From Legionella massiliensis (lineage in GTDB: Bacteria > Pseudomonadota > Gammaproteobacteria > Legionellales > Legionellaceae): a stretch of 64,000 nucleotides of DNA. The translations under genes and the position numbers were made by a program. The stretch is taken from assembly GCF_000756815.1 (NCBI RefSeq), contig NZ_CCVW01000002.1, forward strand, positions 1-64,000. Reading direction: 5' to 3'. The notes under the pieces are model-generated. The model was not told the DNA's origin, searched no databases, and was given only the letters and a program-made list of their open reading frames with translations. Shown here piece by piece: positions 9,036-18,482 of the stretch (its first letter is position 1; each line of letters starts with the position of its first letter).

Positions 9036-9575
9036 ATGAGAATCTTTAGAAAGAAAAATAAACCCTTTTTGACAATTAAAAAGAAGTCGGTGAAACCTGA
9101 TAATTTCTTAATCAAAACTCTTCCAAAAATTGATTATGCTGAAGCGTTAGTAGGCAAATATAACCCCAATAAAAATTATCCAATTGAAATCATAGCAGAC
9201 TTATTTTTCAACGCCTCTCCACTATGGGCTCGTCATCTTTTAAATATCAGGAATAGCCTGGTAGGCTGGCTCGGTCTTAAAACACGAGCCATTCCAATAA
9301 GCAAAAAAGTTGACGTTACACTCATTGTCGGAGAAAGAATTGGACTATTTCGCCTGTTTGAGATTAATCTCACAGAATTGATATTTGGTGAGGATGATAA
9401 GCATTTAGATGTGCGAATGATTTTAAAAAAATCTGATAATGAACTTGCAATAATTACACTGCTTAAGTTCCATAATATCTGGGGAAGATTTTACTTTAAA
9501 ACCATTCGAATTTTTCATCAAAAAATCATTAAATCACAGTTAAAACAAGTGATAAAAAAACTAAATTCCCTTTAA
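9036..9575 (+). CDS. DUF2867-like protein
   Basis: A 179-aa soluble protein. The pattern of a WARHLLNIRNSL helix, GLK, FRLFEIN, a HLDVRM strand, WGRFYF and IRIFHQKIIKSQL resembles DUF2867 proteins, which are of unknown role. The N-terminal 30 residues are very basic. It lies 62 nt after scpB on the same strand and may be transcribed with it. Family assignment is by pattern only. Confidence 0.6.
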   Translation: MRIFRKKNKPFLTIKKKSVKPDNFLIKTLPKIDYAEALVGKYNPNKNYPIEIIADLFFNASPLWARHLLNIRNSLVGWLGLKTRAIPISKKVDVTLIVGERIGLFRLFEINLTELIFGEDDKHLDVRMILKKSDNELAIITLLKFHNIWGRFYFKTIRIFHQKIIKSQLKQVIKKLNSL

Positions 9576-9607
9576 GTTTTCGCCATAGGTTCCACTTGGA
9601 TTTGATT

Positions 9608-11626
9608 TTAGGGTTGTTGAGATAAATGTACGCTTGTATCCTTCTTCAAATTGCTATTATCTAATTGTTTCGGGGTCTGCTTAAATAGCAAACTCAGGCT
9701 TCCTAGCTGGCTAATATTTTGAGTAGGGTCTCGTAATTGTTTAATCCATTGAGGCCGTTCACAATTAGTCATCCGTTTCCATTCCGTCAAAACGATATCG
9801 TCAATTTCTTTTTGAGGGGGATTAACTCCAAAGTGTTTTTCATAATCCTTTATGAATTTGCTAATGAAATCTTCTGCTGTTATTTTTTCGAAAAAAATAG
9901 CTAAGGATCTTGGTTGTTGCTCTTTTAAAATTTTCCTTATTTCAAGTGCTAGCTCATTATTCCATTTTTTATGTGTTTCTATATGGGAATCAACGATGAG
10001 TTTTAACCAGTCTTTGAATGAATCAGAAGGTTGTTCTTCCAAAAGTTTTTTTAAACTTTTAAAGCTGGTTTTTGCTAAATCTTCTTGTGCAAGCTTTAAT
10101 AATTGATTACTCAGTGAAAGATTTATTTCTCTTAAACAAAATATGTTTTTTAAGACACCCAAAGATCCTTTTTCTTGACCTACCAAGGCACGATAGAGAG
10201 GTTGATCCGCAAGATGATCCGATTTAAGAAAGCTTCTACCATCTACCCCAAATTTTTCAAGACCATGAATTGAAAATAACTGTATTCCTCTTGCTAGTAA
10301 TTTAGTTTGTAGTCGCGGTAGAGCTGAAATTGTTTCTGGATGAATAAAAGAGGTGCGAAGTTTGCCCTGAGGTAACAATTCAAAATCCTGTAAAAAATAA
10401 AAATCCATGATTTTTTCTTCTGGGTTTTCCTCTGGATTTTCTAAGGCAACCTGATCAATATAGTCAGTTAATTTTTTAACTTCTTCTTGAGAGTTAAAAA
10501 CTGTATTTGGAAAGCATTTTTTTATAAATAGCTTGTAGTTACTTTCAAATTGAGAATTAAAACCTGTATCCGTGGAGCATTTTTCTACAAGTAATTGGTA
10601 GTTATTTTCAAATTGATCAGAACGGTTTCTTAGGCAAGCAAGCAAAGCGTCTTTTTGAGTAGGACTATGAAAAATTGATAGGCCTCCAGACGTTAACGGT
10701 ATCTTATCAAAAATACTCGGAAACCTTTTGTAAAGAGATACGGCATTACGTATAAATTGATTATCTAAATCCTTCGTAGCTCGGTACAGGGAAAATAGAT
10801 TGTCTTTTAATGCGGCATGCTTAAGAATGAACTTAACTTCGTTTTCAGGAAGCGATAATAGTTTTAAAGTAAATTTCTTCTTTTCCTTATTTTTATAAAA
10901 ACAAGCAAATTGAGGGTTACGCTTTTTAATTGCCTCTAAACTCCAGATTTCCATTTTCATGTTATTCCATGGATTAATTAGAGTAAATTCATATCCACCA
11001 GGTACTTGGAGATTGGGTGTTATACTGTGAATTCTTAGTGCATGATATCCATGAATTATCCCCTGCCTATCTGGCTTACCATAGGCCATAGAGATATAGA
11101 CTGGCTCGTCCGGAATAGCTTTTTTTAACTTGATTACTTGCTCAATATTCTTCAAAGAACCCGCTTCAAATCCAACAATTTTAGCCATAAAATCAGGTGC
11201 AGTACCTGCATACCGCCATTGACTATTATGTGCTTGAAGACTATCTGCATTTGAATCCAAAAAATAATAAGAGCTAAGGTGCTCTAAAATTAAAACAGCT
11301 AAACTATTTGTTTTGGCACCCCTCGTGTCTTTAACAAAGGTTTCCAGGGAAGCTTTAGGTATGGTAATAATGTCTTGATTATCCCTATACTCATAGTGAT
11401 AATTTTTTTGATTGATCTTATTAGGTTTAAGAAAAGAACTTTGATCACTGCGCTTAATTCTTACTTCTACGTCTCCATTTTTTAGCTCAGTAAACATGTT
11501 TTTTAACCTTTTTCTTCCCTCCGTAGAGTTATAAAGACAATCAAAAACAGTAAGTAGATAGCAATCACCTATACTGCCTTGTTCTATAAAAACAGGCTGG
11601 TCATTTTCAGGAAATAAAGGGGGCAT
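9608..11626 (-). CDS. calpain-like (C2) cysteine protease, candidate secreted effector
   Basis: A 672-aa protein whose first 230 residues look like a calpain catalytic domain: GSIGDCYLL (nucleophile Cys22, where calpains have GDCWFL), HGYHALRI (His195) and FTLINPWNN (Asn218). All three catalytic residues are in place and in order. The remaining 440 residues are helical and unfamiliar. There is no signal peptide, and the polar C-terminus (KDTSVHLSQQP) suits a Dot/Icm substrate. The domain is a eukaryote-type protease rare in bacteria. The gene is convergent with DUF2867 and divergent from a LysR gene. Effector status is inference. Confidence 0.78.
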   Translation of the reverse strand: MPPLFPENDQPVFIEQGSIGDCYLLTVFDCLYNSTEGRKRLKNMFTELKNGDVEVRIKRSDQSSFLKPNKINQKNYHYEYRDNQDIITIPKASLETFVKDTRGAKTNSLAVLILEHLSSYYFLDSNADSLQAHNSQWRYAGTAPDFMAKIVGFEAGSLKNIEQVIKLKKAIPDEPVYISMAYGKPDRQGIIHGYHALRIHSITPNLQVPGGYEFTLINPWNNMKMEIWSLEAIKKRNPQFACFYKNKEKKKFTLKLLSLPENEVKFILKHAALKDNLFSLYRATKDLDNQFIRNAVSLYKRFPSIFDKIPLTSGGLSIFHSPTQKDALLACLRNRSDQFENNYQLLVEKCSTDTGFNSQFESNYKLFIKKCFPNTVFNSQEEVKKLTDYIDQVALENPEENPEEKIMDFYFLQDFELLPQGKLRTSFIHPETISALPRLQTKLLARGIQLFSIHGLEKFGVDGRSFLKSDHLADQPLYRALVGQEKGSLGVLKNIFCLREINLSLSNQLLKLAQEDLAKTSFKSLKKLLEEQPSDSFKDWLKLIVDSHIETHKKWNNELALEIRKILKEQQPRSLAIFFEKITAEDFISKFIKDYEKHFGVNPPQKEIDDIVLTEWKRMTNCERPQWIKQLRDPTQNISQLGSLSLLFKQTPKQLDNSNLKKDTSVHLSQQP

Positions 11627-11789
11627 GGCAAAACCTCATGAGTCATTTATATGTTCAAATAGATATCGCAATTGACAATTTTCTACTTCGAGCTTGAAGT
11701 TCAAATGTCTGAGTAAAATTTAATCATATTGATGTTAGCCAAACATTAGAAAGGAATGAAAATATCGACTTTGCCTGTTTCCAATTTTG

Positions 11790-11808
11790 ATTACCCTTAA
11801 CGGGTGAT
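11790..11808. promoter_or_regulatory. inverted repeat between calpain-like gene and LysR gene
   Basis: ATTACCC-N5-GGGTGAT, an imperfect inverted repeat with 7-bp arms, lies in the 318-bp divergent region 11627-11944. LysR regulators often bind dyads in such intergenic regions, so it is a candidate operator for the adjacent LysR. The rest of the region shows nothing else that I can name. Confidence 0.35.
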
Positions 11809-11944
11809 TGATAAGTAATAAGGGCTTTGGGAGTCGCGAACTATGAATTTGAGCTAATTATTAGAACTCCATTCTTGATTTTAGCCTACTTTTAATGTGC
11901 TAAAATAAATTCAATAGGTTTCACTTAATAGAAAAACAAATTGT

Positions 11945-12832
11945 ATGAACAGCAATGAATTAAAATCTTTTTTAATGGCCTACGAATACCGCTCGTTTAC
12001 GATTGCTGCAAAGCGTTTGCATATAGCTCCATCAACTATCAGTAAACGCATTAGTAATTTGGAACAGGTGTTTAAAGTAAAATTATTTGAAATGAGAGGC
12101 AACATGCTTTTTCCAACCACAGAAGGAAAGCAACTTATCCCTTATGCTCGCTCTCTTTTACATACCATGTGCAATGCTCTTGATAATTTTAAAAATCCTC
12201 AGCTTTCTGAAATCCCAGTTATTATTGGTATTTCAGCCTATCCATCCTTGCAGTTTTTACCGCGATTCATCAATTATTTAATCAAAAATGAAATTATTTT
12301 CCCTAATTTTCAAATTAAGCAAATGCCAAAGCCAAGCCTAGTTTCAGCGCTGCAAAATGGCATGATTGATATTGCTTTAACCTCCGAGGATTTAATAGTT
12401 GACAGTGAAATCAAATCTAATCCGCTCAAGGAGGAAGATGTGTTCTTTATTGCGACACCTACCCATGAATTAGCCCAGGAAAAAAATATCGGTCTAAAAG
12501 AGCTCTCTCAATATCCATGCATCTTAACACAGCGAGGTTTTGCTATCCGTGATAATTTGGAATTTATCCTTTTGACCCAAGGGCTAACTCTTTTTGTAGA
12601 ACATGAATTACTTTCTTTAGACGCAATAAAACTATTGGTGAAAACTGGCTTAGGATGGAGTGCTTTGCCCGAGCAATACTTCGATGACGAGTTGGTAAAA
12701 TTAGAGCTTCAAAATCACTCACAAAAAATAACTCTGTGTTGGTATTGCCATAAAAATCGATTCGAATCAAAACTAATACAATATATAGGCCAATTGTTGA
12801 GTGATGGCATTAAGCATATTTACATAGCCTGA
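11945..12832 (+). CDS. LysR-family transcriptional regulator
   Basis: A 295-aa LysR protein. The N-terminal winged HTH reads NELKSFLMAYEYRSFTIAAKRLHIAPSTISKRI..LE, followed by the hinge VKLFEM and an effector-binding domain of about 200 residues. No strong ribosome site precedes the ATG. It is divergent from the calpain-like gene. The ligand and target genes are unknown. It resembles the LysR at 62922-63833 in layout, but the two are clearly different proteins. Confidence 0.88.
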   Translation: MNSNELKSFLMAYEYRSFTIAAKRLHIAPSTISKRISNLEQVFKVKLFEMRGNMLFPTTEGKQLIPYARSLLHTMCNALDNFKNPQLSEIPVIIGISAYPSLQFLPRFINYLIKNEIIFPNFQIKQMPKPSLVSALQNGMIDIALTSEDLIVDSEIKSNPLKEEDVFFIATPTHELAQEKNIGLKELSQYPCILTQRGFAIRDNLEFILLTQGLTLFVEHELLSLDAIKLLVKTGLGWSALPEQYFDDELVKLELQNHSQKITLCWYCHKNRFESKLIQYIGQLLSDGIKHIYIA

Positions 12833-13205
12833 AGTATCTTGTTTCATTAAGAAAGCCGCCAACTTAACTTAAAATTAATTTTTAAACACTTCATAGTCAA
12901 TAAATACGGCATGAGCAAAATATTTGTCACAGCAAGAATGTATTTAAAAGGGGCGCCCAAATTAACGGTCAATGGCATTTATGGGATTACTACCCTTGAA
13001 TTAGGATAAAACTTGTTTTAAATACTAAGCGCCACTTGACGGTTCTTAAATCAAAGTGTGACTGAGGTATCATATTTAATGCAGGGCTTTCGGCGGTCCT
13101 GTATCACAGCAGCCTTTCTGTTTGTAGGGATAGCCAACTTTACATTGGTATCAACTAAGCTACCTTACTTATTAGCAGCAGAACTTTATCACTATGCTTT
13201 TCATT
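12833..13205. other. intergenic stretch between LysR and P450 genes
   Basis: No gene that I can support. A 79-codon GTG-started frame (13058-13297) runs into the antisense of the P450 3' end and has no family features, so I leave it out. Confidence 0.4.
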
Positions 13206-14708
13206 CTAGACACCAGGCAGGTGTATCAATACCCGCTCAACATCGTTATTTTCTTCAAGCTTGCCATAATATTCATTTTTCCATCGAGGATGAATAGCCG
13301 ATGCAGGAATGGACTCTAATGGTTCACTGATGACTAGTTTGTACTTTTTGAAAAATTCGACTAGAAACCCCTTAAATGCATACTCAACAAAACTATTCCC
13401 TGCAGGACATCCGCGACTACCTGCTGAAAATGGAAAAAAGTTTTCACCGATAAAGTGTAATTCATGAGCTGCAGCCTGTTTCATGAACCGCCATGGGTTA
13501 AATAATTCAGGGTTCCGCCATAATTCTGGATCATGATGAATAGGACGAATTGCAAAGAATAAATAAGCATTAGGATAAATAGTACAAGAGGATTTTTGGC
13601 CGTTTGTACTTACAACATCTATGACTGAACTTTTTGATGTATAGCGAGGCACCACGGCTGTTGGAGAAGCAAAACGTAGGGCTTCTCTGTAAATACAATC
13701 TAAAAATAGAAGCTGCTCAAAGTCTTGGGGACTGTTTAAGTCTACATCTTTAACTTCATTTTGTAGTTGCTCAATAATATCGGATGATGCACTAACATAG
13801 GCTAAGGCAACCATGATTAAAAAGGATAAATTACTCTCAACAATGAAGCCAGCACCAGAATGTGATGCGATTAATTTTTCCTTCATTTCTTCTGAGCTTT
13901 CATTACCAGTTGATTCGAACTGAGTACTTGCATAAGCATTTTTACTCAAAATCTCATCGCTATTTCCACTAAGGATTTCAGCACTCATCTGCAATATTTT
14001 CCTGCGCATATCAGCAAATTCATCTGAACTAGCATCCCCATCAGCAATTAGATCATTAGCTTCTCGTAAAAATCTAATATATTTTTTAGGAAATTCACTA
14101 ATTCCTAAAAAACAATTGCCAATAATTTTTGCGCCAATGTAGGTAATATTATCTTGAAGGCTTAACTCGTCATCCCAAAATTGGTCAATATTGGTTCCTA
14201 ACATTCTTGCATAGGAAAATGCCTGCGTGCTCGATAAATTTCGGGTGATTTTTCGCTTTTCGCTGCGTGCTTCTTTACCCAATTGATTTACGATAGTTGT
14301 TGCACCCGTCGCCTCTTGCACACGGTCATGTGGTTTGCGCGCTTTTTCATCTTTATTTTGCTCGCCATATTGAGCAATAGCTGTTAAATTCTGCCTTGTA
14401 CCAGAAAATATATAAATAGAGGGAACTAAATTCGCGGCCCGAGAAATTAATGGAAGTTTTCGCAAAACTCCGCCAAGTGGAAGTGGATCAATAATGGCGA
14501 CCCCTGTCTCCTTTGAGCGCTCATACCCCTCACTCATAAAATATTCACTACCATTTTGCCAAAGTTGATAAGCATCATTTACTGGTCTTATAAAGTTTAC
14601 ATTGAAAAAATTATCTACACTTTCCAGGACATATTCAGCAAACTGAGGTATTACCATCTGTGGTAAGGCATTGTTATCAGCTTCTTTACCCATATTGCGT
14701 TCTTGCAT
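13206..14708 (-). CDS. cytochrome P450
   Basis: A 500-aa monooxygenase. The heme-binding loop is FPFSAGSRGCPAG (Cys about 67 residues from the end), the K-helix ExxR is in YREALRF, and PWRFM lies between them. The I-helix lacks the usual acidic-Thr pair (it reads MVALAYVSASS), which is unusual and could mean an atypical substrate or peroxygenase-like chemistry. The frame is open to 14789, but the ATG at 14708 has AGGG 8 nt upstream, so I prefer it. There is no signal anchor. It lies downstream of ridA on the same strand with a gap of about 200 nt. The redox partner is not in the window. Confidence 0.85.
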   Translation of the reverse strand: MQERNMGKEADNNALPQMVIPQFAEYVLESVDNFFNVNFIRPVNDAYQLWQNGSEYFMSEGYERSKETGVAIIDPLPLGGVLRKLPLISRAANLVPSIYIFSGTRQNLTAIAQYGEQNKDEKARKPHDRVQEATGATTIVNQLGKEARSEKRKITRNLSSTQAFSYARMLGTNIDQFWDDELSLQDNITYIGAKIIGNCFLGISEFPKKYIRFLREANDLIADGDASSDEFADMRRKILQMSAEILSGNSDEILSKNAYASTQFESTGNESSEEMKEKLIASHSGAGFIVESNLSFLIMVALAYVSASSDIIEQLQNEVKDVDLNSPQDFEQLLFLDCIYREALRFASPTAVVPRYTSKSSVIDVVSTNGQKSSCTIYPNAYLFFAIRPIHHDPELWRNPELFNPWRFMKQAAAHELHFIGENFFPFSAGSRGCPAGNSFVEYAFKGFLVEFFKKYKLVISEPLESIPASAIHPRWKNEYYGKLEENNDVERVLIHLPGV

Positions 14709-14906
14709 AAAATTAACCCTAATTGTGAATTGATTACTGTGTAATTTTTCTAACTTATCATAAAACAGGTTCAAAATTAAACACAGCACGACCGATTAAA
14801 AATAGAGCATTATACACAATTTTAGACCGTTTTTGTAGGTAAGAGTAATCTTATTAGATAAAGAAAAAGTAATGAGGCGAGGCTTCTGGCACAAAGTACA
14901 GGCCTA

Positions 14907-15296
14907 TTATTTAGGTATAGCAATGCAGGTAACTTCAACTAACAATTCAGGAAGGGCTAATGCTGCAACCCCTACAGAAGTGCTAGTATAAGAAGAAACT
15001 GGCATGCATTCTTTTCTCGTTGCAAAATAAGCGGGACCATTTTTCTCAATGTTAATAATATAGGAGGTCATGGATATAATTTGTTCTAGACCTGAGTTTG
15101 CAGCTTGAAGAGCATATTCAATATTTTTAAATAATTGTTTAGTTTGGTCTTCAATATTATCTGCAATAACTCGTCCTTCTTTATCTTGCCCTGCCTGGCC
15201 AGTGACAAAAATTAAATTATTCACTTGGACGCATTGCGTGAATCCGTATTTTTCATAAGAAAGTAACTCTGAAACCTCAATTACCGTTTTTGTCAT
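14907..15296 (-). CDS. RidA/YjgF family protein
   Basis: A 129-aa RidA-family protein, with NNLIFVTGQAGQDKEG, TKQLFKNIEYALQAANSGLEQI and the C-terminal LPELLVEVTCIA. Classical RidA deaminates reactive enamines/imines and uses a conserved Arg in an A-R-S-C-V-like motif. Here that stretch reads STSVGVAALAL, so the Arg is missing and the protein belongs to a subgroup probably lacking standard imine deaminase activity. It is divergent from cvpA and upstream of the P450. Confidence 0.82.
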   Translation of the reverse strand: MTKTVIEVSELLSYEKYGFTQCVQVNNLIFVTGQAGQDKEGRVIADNIEDQTKQLFKNIEYALQAANSGLEQIISMTSYIINIEKNGPAYFATRKECMPVSSYTSTSVGVAALALPELLVEVTCIAIPK

Positions 15297-15368
15297 TATT
15301 CGTCCCTCTTTTTATCACCTATCTAGAAATAGCCTATTATATACATACAATGTCAAAAAGGATTTACC

Positions 15369-15995
15369 ATGAATACCGTCATGAACTGGATAGATCTTGG
15401 CTTTTTTATTATTTTTCTCTTATCTTTTATCTTTGGTCTAGTTCGTGGATTCATTAGAAGTATCGTATCACTATTTTTTTTGATTGTGGCGGTTTATTTA
15501 GGCATTAAGTACGCGCCTCAATTAGCTGAGTACTTTGCAAAACCGAAGGGAAATGATCAGGCTATTCCCTATCTGCTTTTGATTGGCATGTTTCTCCTTA
15601 TTTTTATAGTTACGCTTATTATTGGAGGATTTGTTAACTATTTTTTAAGAATGATATTTCTATTTAGTGATTTAGGGTTTATTGATAACTTTTTTGGAGC
15701 CTTATTTGGTCTTGTTCGGGCGGCAATTATAACTATTATTATTATCTACATTGTCCAGCTGACTCCTTCAGCCTCTAAACCAGAATGGCGTGAATCAAAA
15801 GTTGTTATGTATTTTCAGCCGATGACAGAATGGATAGTAAACAAGATATCTCCTACTCTTCAGAATTTAAAAGAAAAAGTGAACAAAACAATTGAGAAGA
15901 TTGAACCTAAGAATAGTGGGTCTACAAATACTGTACCTGCTAATACTCAGCCTGTTAATACTCAGCCTGCTAATACTGGAACCACAAAATTTTAA
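15369..15995 (+). CDS. cvpA: CvpA-family inner membrane protein
   Basis: A 208-aa membrane protein with the CvpA layout: four hydrophobic segments at about residues 5-28, 30-50, 66-90 and 105-130, with FIFGLVRGFIRSI and the conserved FFGALFGLVRA. E. coli CvpA is needed for colicin V production and envelope robustness. A low-complexity tail holds a short tandem repeat (15938-15981, unit of about 15 bp, peptide NTQPVNTQPANT). The gene stands alone here, without purF. Confidence 0.8.
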   Translation: MNTVMNWIDLGFFIIFLLSFIFGLVRGFIRSIVSLFFLIVAVYLGIKYAPQLAEYFAKPKGNDQAIPYLLLIGMFLLIFIVTLIIGGFVNYFLRMIFLFSDLGFIDNFFGALFGLVRAAIITIIIIYIVQLTPSASKPEWRESKVVMYFQPMTEWIVNKISPTLQNLKEKVNKTIEKIEPKNSGSTNTVPANTQPVNTQPANTGTTKF

Positions 15996-16099
15996 TCAAA
16001 ATAGAGTTGTTTATTAAAGAGTTACGTTCTTCTTATACCGTTTAAGCCTGAGTGGAATCCATTGTAATAGGTTCCTTAAGCGCAAAATTCTGTCATAGG

Positions 16100-16176
16100 G
16101 TAATAGGTCAGTCCCATCACGAATTCCCGCGGTCAAGCCGCGGGAATTCGATACTGGGGCGGGGCTGACCTATTAC
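16100..16176. repeat. nested-palindrome REP-like element, copy 1
   Basis: Outer arms GTAATAGGTCAGTCCC (16100-16115) and GGGGCTGACCTATTAC (16161-16176) enclose a perfect inner hairpin with arms GAATTCCCGCGG and CCGCGGGAATTC (16121-16132/16138-16149) and loop TCAAG. The copy at 26401-26447 shares the outer GTAATAGGTCA and the CCGCGG core. It lies in the cvpA-VOC gap, where it may also stop transcription. Confidence 0.8.
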
Positions 16177-16364
16177 AAAAAAGGCTTAGGTAGAATGGCT
16201 ACGCGCCCTTTTTTCAATCGCAAAATTTAAATCTGAATGTCATACAAGCAAAGAAAGTTATAGATATTTAATGAGCTCTGCTGAATATATCTTATCAATG
16301 CTACTAAGGATGGGAATTCGACCAAATCTTACCAAATGCTATATGTGCAAGCTGATCTCTGCCT

Positions 16365-16802
16365 TTAATTCATACCCTTATCCTTTAACTCCTTCAACGC
16401 ATTCTGATTTTTTTTAATATCTAAATGCATTCCCTTTAAAACTTGAGGAGCTTTTGTAAACTGAATATCGGCGTATTCAACGACTTGAATACGATTACCC
16501 CAAGGATCTAAGAAATCTAGAAACTGACCATCAATTAATTTTGCCCCGGCTTTAATGGCTAATTCTTTTACATTATTACGATTGTCTACAACCAGGCCGA
16601 AATGTCTTCCTTTATCAGGAACAGTGTTTTCACTTTTCATTAATGCCAGAAATTGATCACCTAAATCGATAAAAGCCATTGATTTTCCTTTGCCTCGTAA
16701 TTTAAAAGAGAAAATTTCTTCATAAAAGCTGAGAGCTTCTTCGATATTCCCGACTTCAAGAGCAACATGATTAATTCCAACTAAATTAGGTTTCTGCATC
16801 AT
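16365..16802 (-). CDS. VOC-family (glyoxalase/dioxygenase-like) protein
   Basis: A 145-aa protein of the vicinal oxygen chelate fold. Two beta-alpha-beta modules supply the likely metal ligands His12 (GINHVAL), His67 (GRHFGLVV) and Glu109 (IQVVEY). The FLDFLDPWGNR turn before the last ligand is typical. A basic, helical tail of about 35 residues is extra. The substrate is unknown. It has no close operon partner. Confidence 0.8.
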   Translation of the reverse strand: MMQKPNLVGINHVALEVGNIEEALSFYEEIFSFKLRGKGKSMAFIDLGDQFLALMKSENTVPDKGRHFGLVVDNRNNVKELAIKAGAKLIDGQFLDFLDPWGNRIQVVEYADIQFTKAPQVLKGMHLDIKKNQNALKELKDKGMN

Positions 16803-17306
16803 TTTCTCCTAATTTTGGGGTTACTTACTAACTATAGTCGATACTGAGATCGCTTGTTTGTTTAATTAAACACAGACTTTAACTTGAGGATCCCCGAATA
16901 TCTTTTATATCAACCATTAGTAATTCACATACGGACTATTAGCTTTCTAATAGCAATTTTAACTCCTCATTAATCAATCAAATAGCGCAATTATCATTCA
17001 ATCAGCGACAGTGATTACATGTCGTCTGATTTTTCAAAATTATTGATTATAGGAAAAACAAATATGGCAGCTTCAAACGAACATATAACGTCATTGGTAG
17101 ATGGATGATTCATTCACCTTAGCCCCAAAAACTTCGTTGGAAAAGGCTTGGTAAACCCACAGATTTATTTCAACCAATCTTACAGAGCGGGGCGTTAATC
17201 CCTGCTCTACACACACTTAACTTTGAGGAAATGGAATGTACTAACACTGAATCCTTTTCCATATTTTTTCCTATTCAAGAAATTATCAAGGAATCATAGA
17301 TATTCT
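16803..17306. other. intergenic stretch without a recognisable gene
   Basis: About 500 bp between the VOC and bicupin genes. An open plus-strand frame from about 17128 to 17299 (ending IQEIIKES) has no start, no ribosome site and no family that I recognise. It may be a decayed gene end. Confidence 0.35.
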
Positions 17307-18341
17307 TTATCTATCTAATGGCTCTATATTAGTAAACCTTATAGAAGGAGGATCAGCAATAAGCTGGTTGTTAATATAGCCTCCCTTCAAATACAAGTCA
17401 CCTTGAGGAGGTGATGCGAAACCTCCCCAAAGAGTGTCTCTATTCTCTACAAAGTTATCACTCGTTTTGGTTTTTATATTTAAAGGACCGCCATGAGGAA
17501 CTCCACAGGGTGCCAGCAGACATTCATGGATCGACATTTCAAACCAGTGACCATCCAAATATCCACGAGCCGAGCCGGCCCAGACAGGAACACATTCATC
17601 CGAAATGGGATGTGTATGAGCAGCAAATGAATCCCCAGGCGCGCAACGCGTTAAATGAAATCCGCATTGACGAGTGCCATGTCCAGGCCACAGAATAAAT
17701 CGCATAGGACTGCCATTAGCATTAAATTCGGCCCCTCTAAAGACATTGAACAAAGCGCCATTACGACGAATATCAGATGATTTTAAATTCCAGGCGCGTA
17801 TCTCTTGATGAGTGTCTCTATAACGAAGGAAATTGGCAGGAGAAATTTTCCCGCGACCAGCTGTTTTCTTTGCCTCTTCTGCTGCGTCAAAATCAATAGA
17901 TCCCAGTTCACGAATATAAAAACCCGCGGCTTCATATAAACTTACCAAAGGAGGGGTAATCGAGTGCACCAAAATAAAATCTTCCTTATTGCTGACTGGA
18001 TTACGCAATGCGTGCGGAACATTTTCCGGAAAATAGGCCATATCACCAGGCTCAATACTTACCCATTTTCCCCGAAGATATATTTCGCCTTTACCTTGAA
18101 CACATAAAAAAGCCTCTTCTGAAATCTGATAAGTATACATGGGAGATTCCATCTCAGGCGACAGTGTTGATACATGTACGCTTTCTGTTTGAAACCCATT
18201 CCCTGGCCATGCAATTAACCTTGTTGGAATATCATGCAGTATTATTTCAATTCCTTCATTCAGATCACCGATCGCGCCTGCCCGCCTAATTTCATCATAA
18301 CTACGGTTTTTAGCCAGATAATCTTGTTTTGTTAGTGCCAT
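17307..18341 (-). CDS. bicupin protein
   Basis: A 344-aa protein with two cupin barrels. The N-terminal cupin (about residues 60-130) has GKGEIYLRGKWVSIEPGDMAYFP and VPHAL. The C-terminal one (about 225-300) has the metal-binding HTHPISDE, then GYLDGHWFEMS and a final CGVPHGG. This arrangement occurs in dioxygenases, isomerases and ureidoglycine aminohydrolase-like enzymes, and the sequence does not decide between them. There is no signal peptide. It is a single gene with no obvious operon partner. Confidence 0.75.
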   Translation of the reverse strand: MALTKQDYLAKNRSYDEIRRAGAIGDLNEGIEIILHDIPTRLIAWPGNGFQTESVHVSTLSPEMESPMYTYQISEEAFLCVQGKGEIYLRGKWVSIEPGDMAYFPENVPHALRNPVSNKEDFILVHSITPPLVSLYEAAGFYIRELGSIDFDAAEEAKKTAGRGKISPANFLRYRDTHQEIRAWNLKSSDIRRNGALFNVFRGAEFNANGSPMRFILWPGHGTRQCGFHLTRCAPGDSFAAHTHPISDECVPVWAGSARGYLDGHWFEMSIHECLLAPCGVPHGGPLNIKTKTSDNFVENRDTLWGGFASPPQGDLYLKGGYINNQLIADPPSIRFTNIEPLDR

Positions 18342-18482
18342 TTTATTTTCTCTTAAATTTTATCCAAGTATAGACCAGTTGCCAGGATTTGCTATTTGGC
18401 CTTGTTTTATCAATGATGTGAGGGAGCAATAAATACGGGTTGAAGTAATCTAATAGATGCAGACATCCAGGTTAAGAGATAA

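Noticed and set aside
13058-13297. 79-codon plus-strand frame
   Set aside because: GTG start, no family features, and half of it is antisense to the P450 gene end.
16100-16176. Simple rho-independent terminator
   Set aside because: The two-level palindrome recurs at 26401 and lacks a T tract, so a REP-type repeat fits better, though it may still slow transcription.
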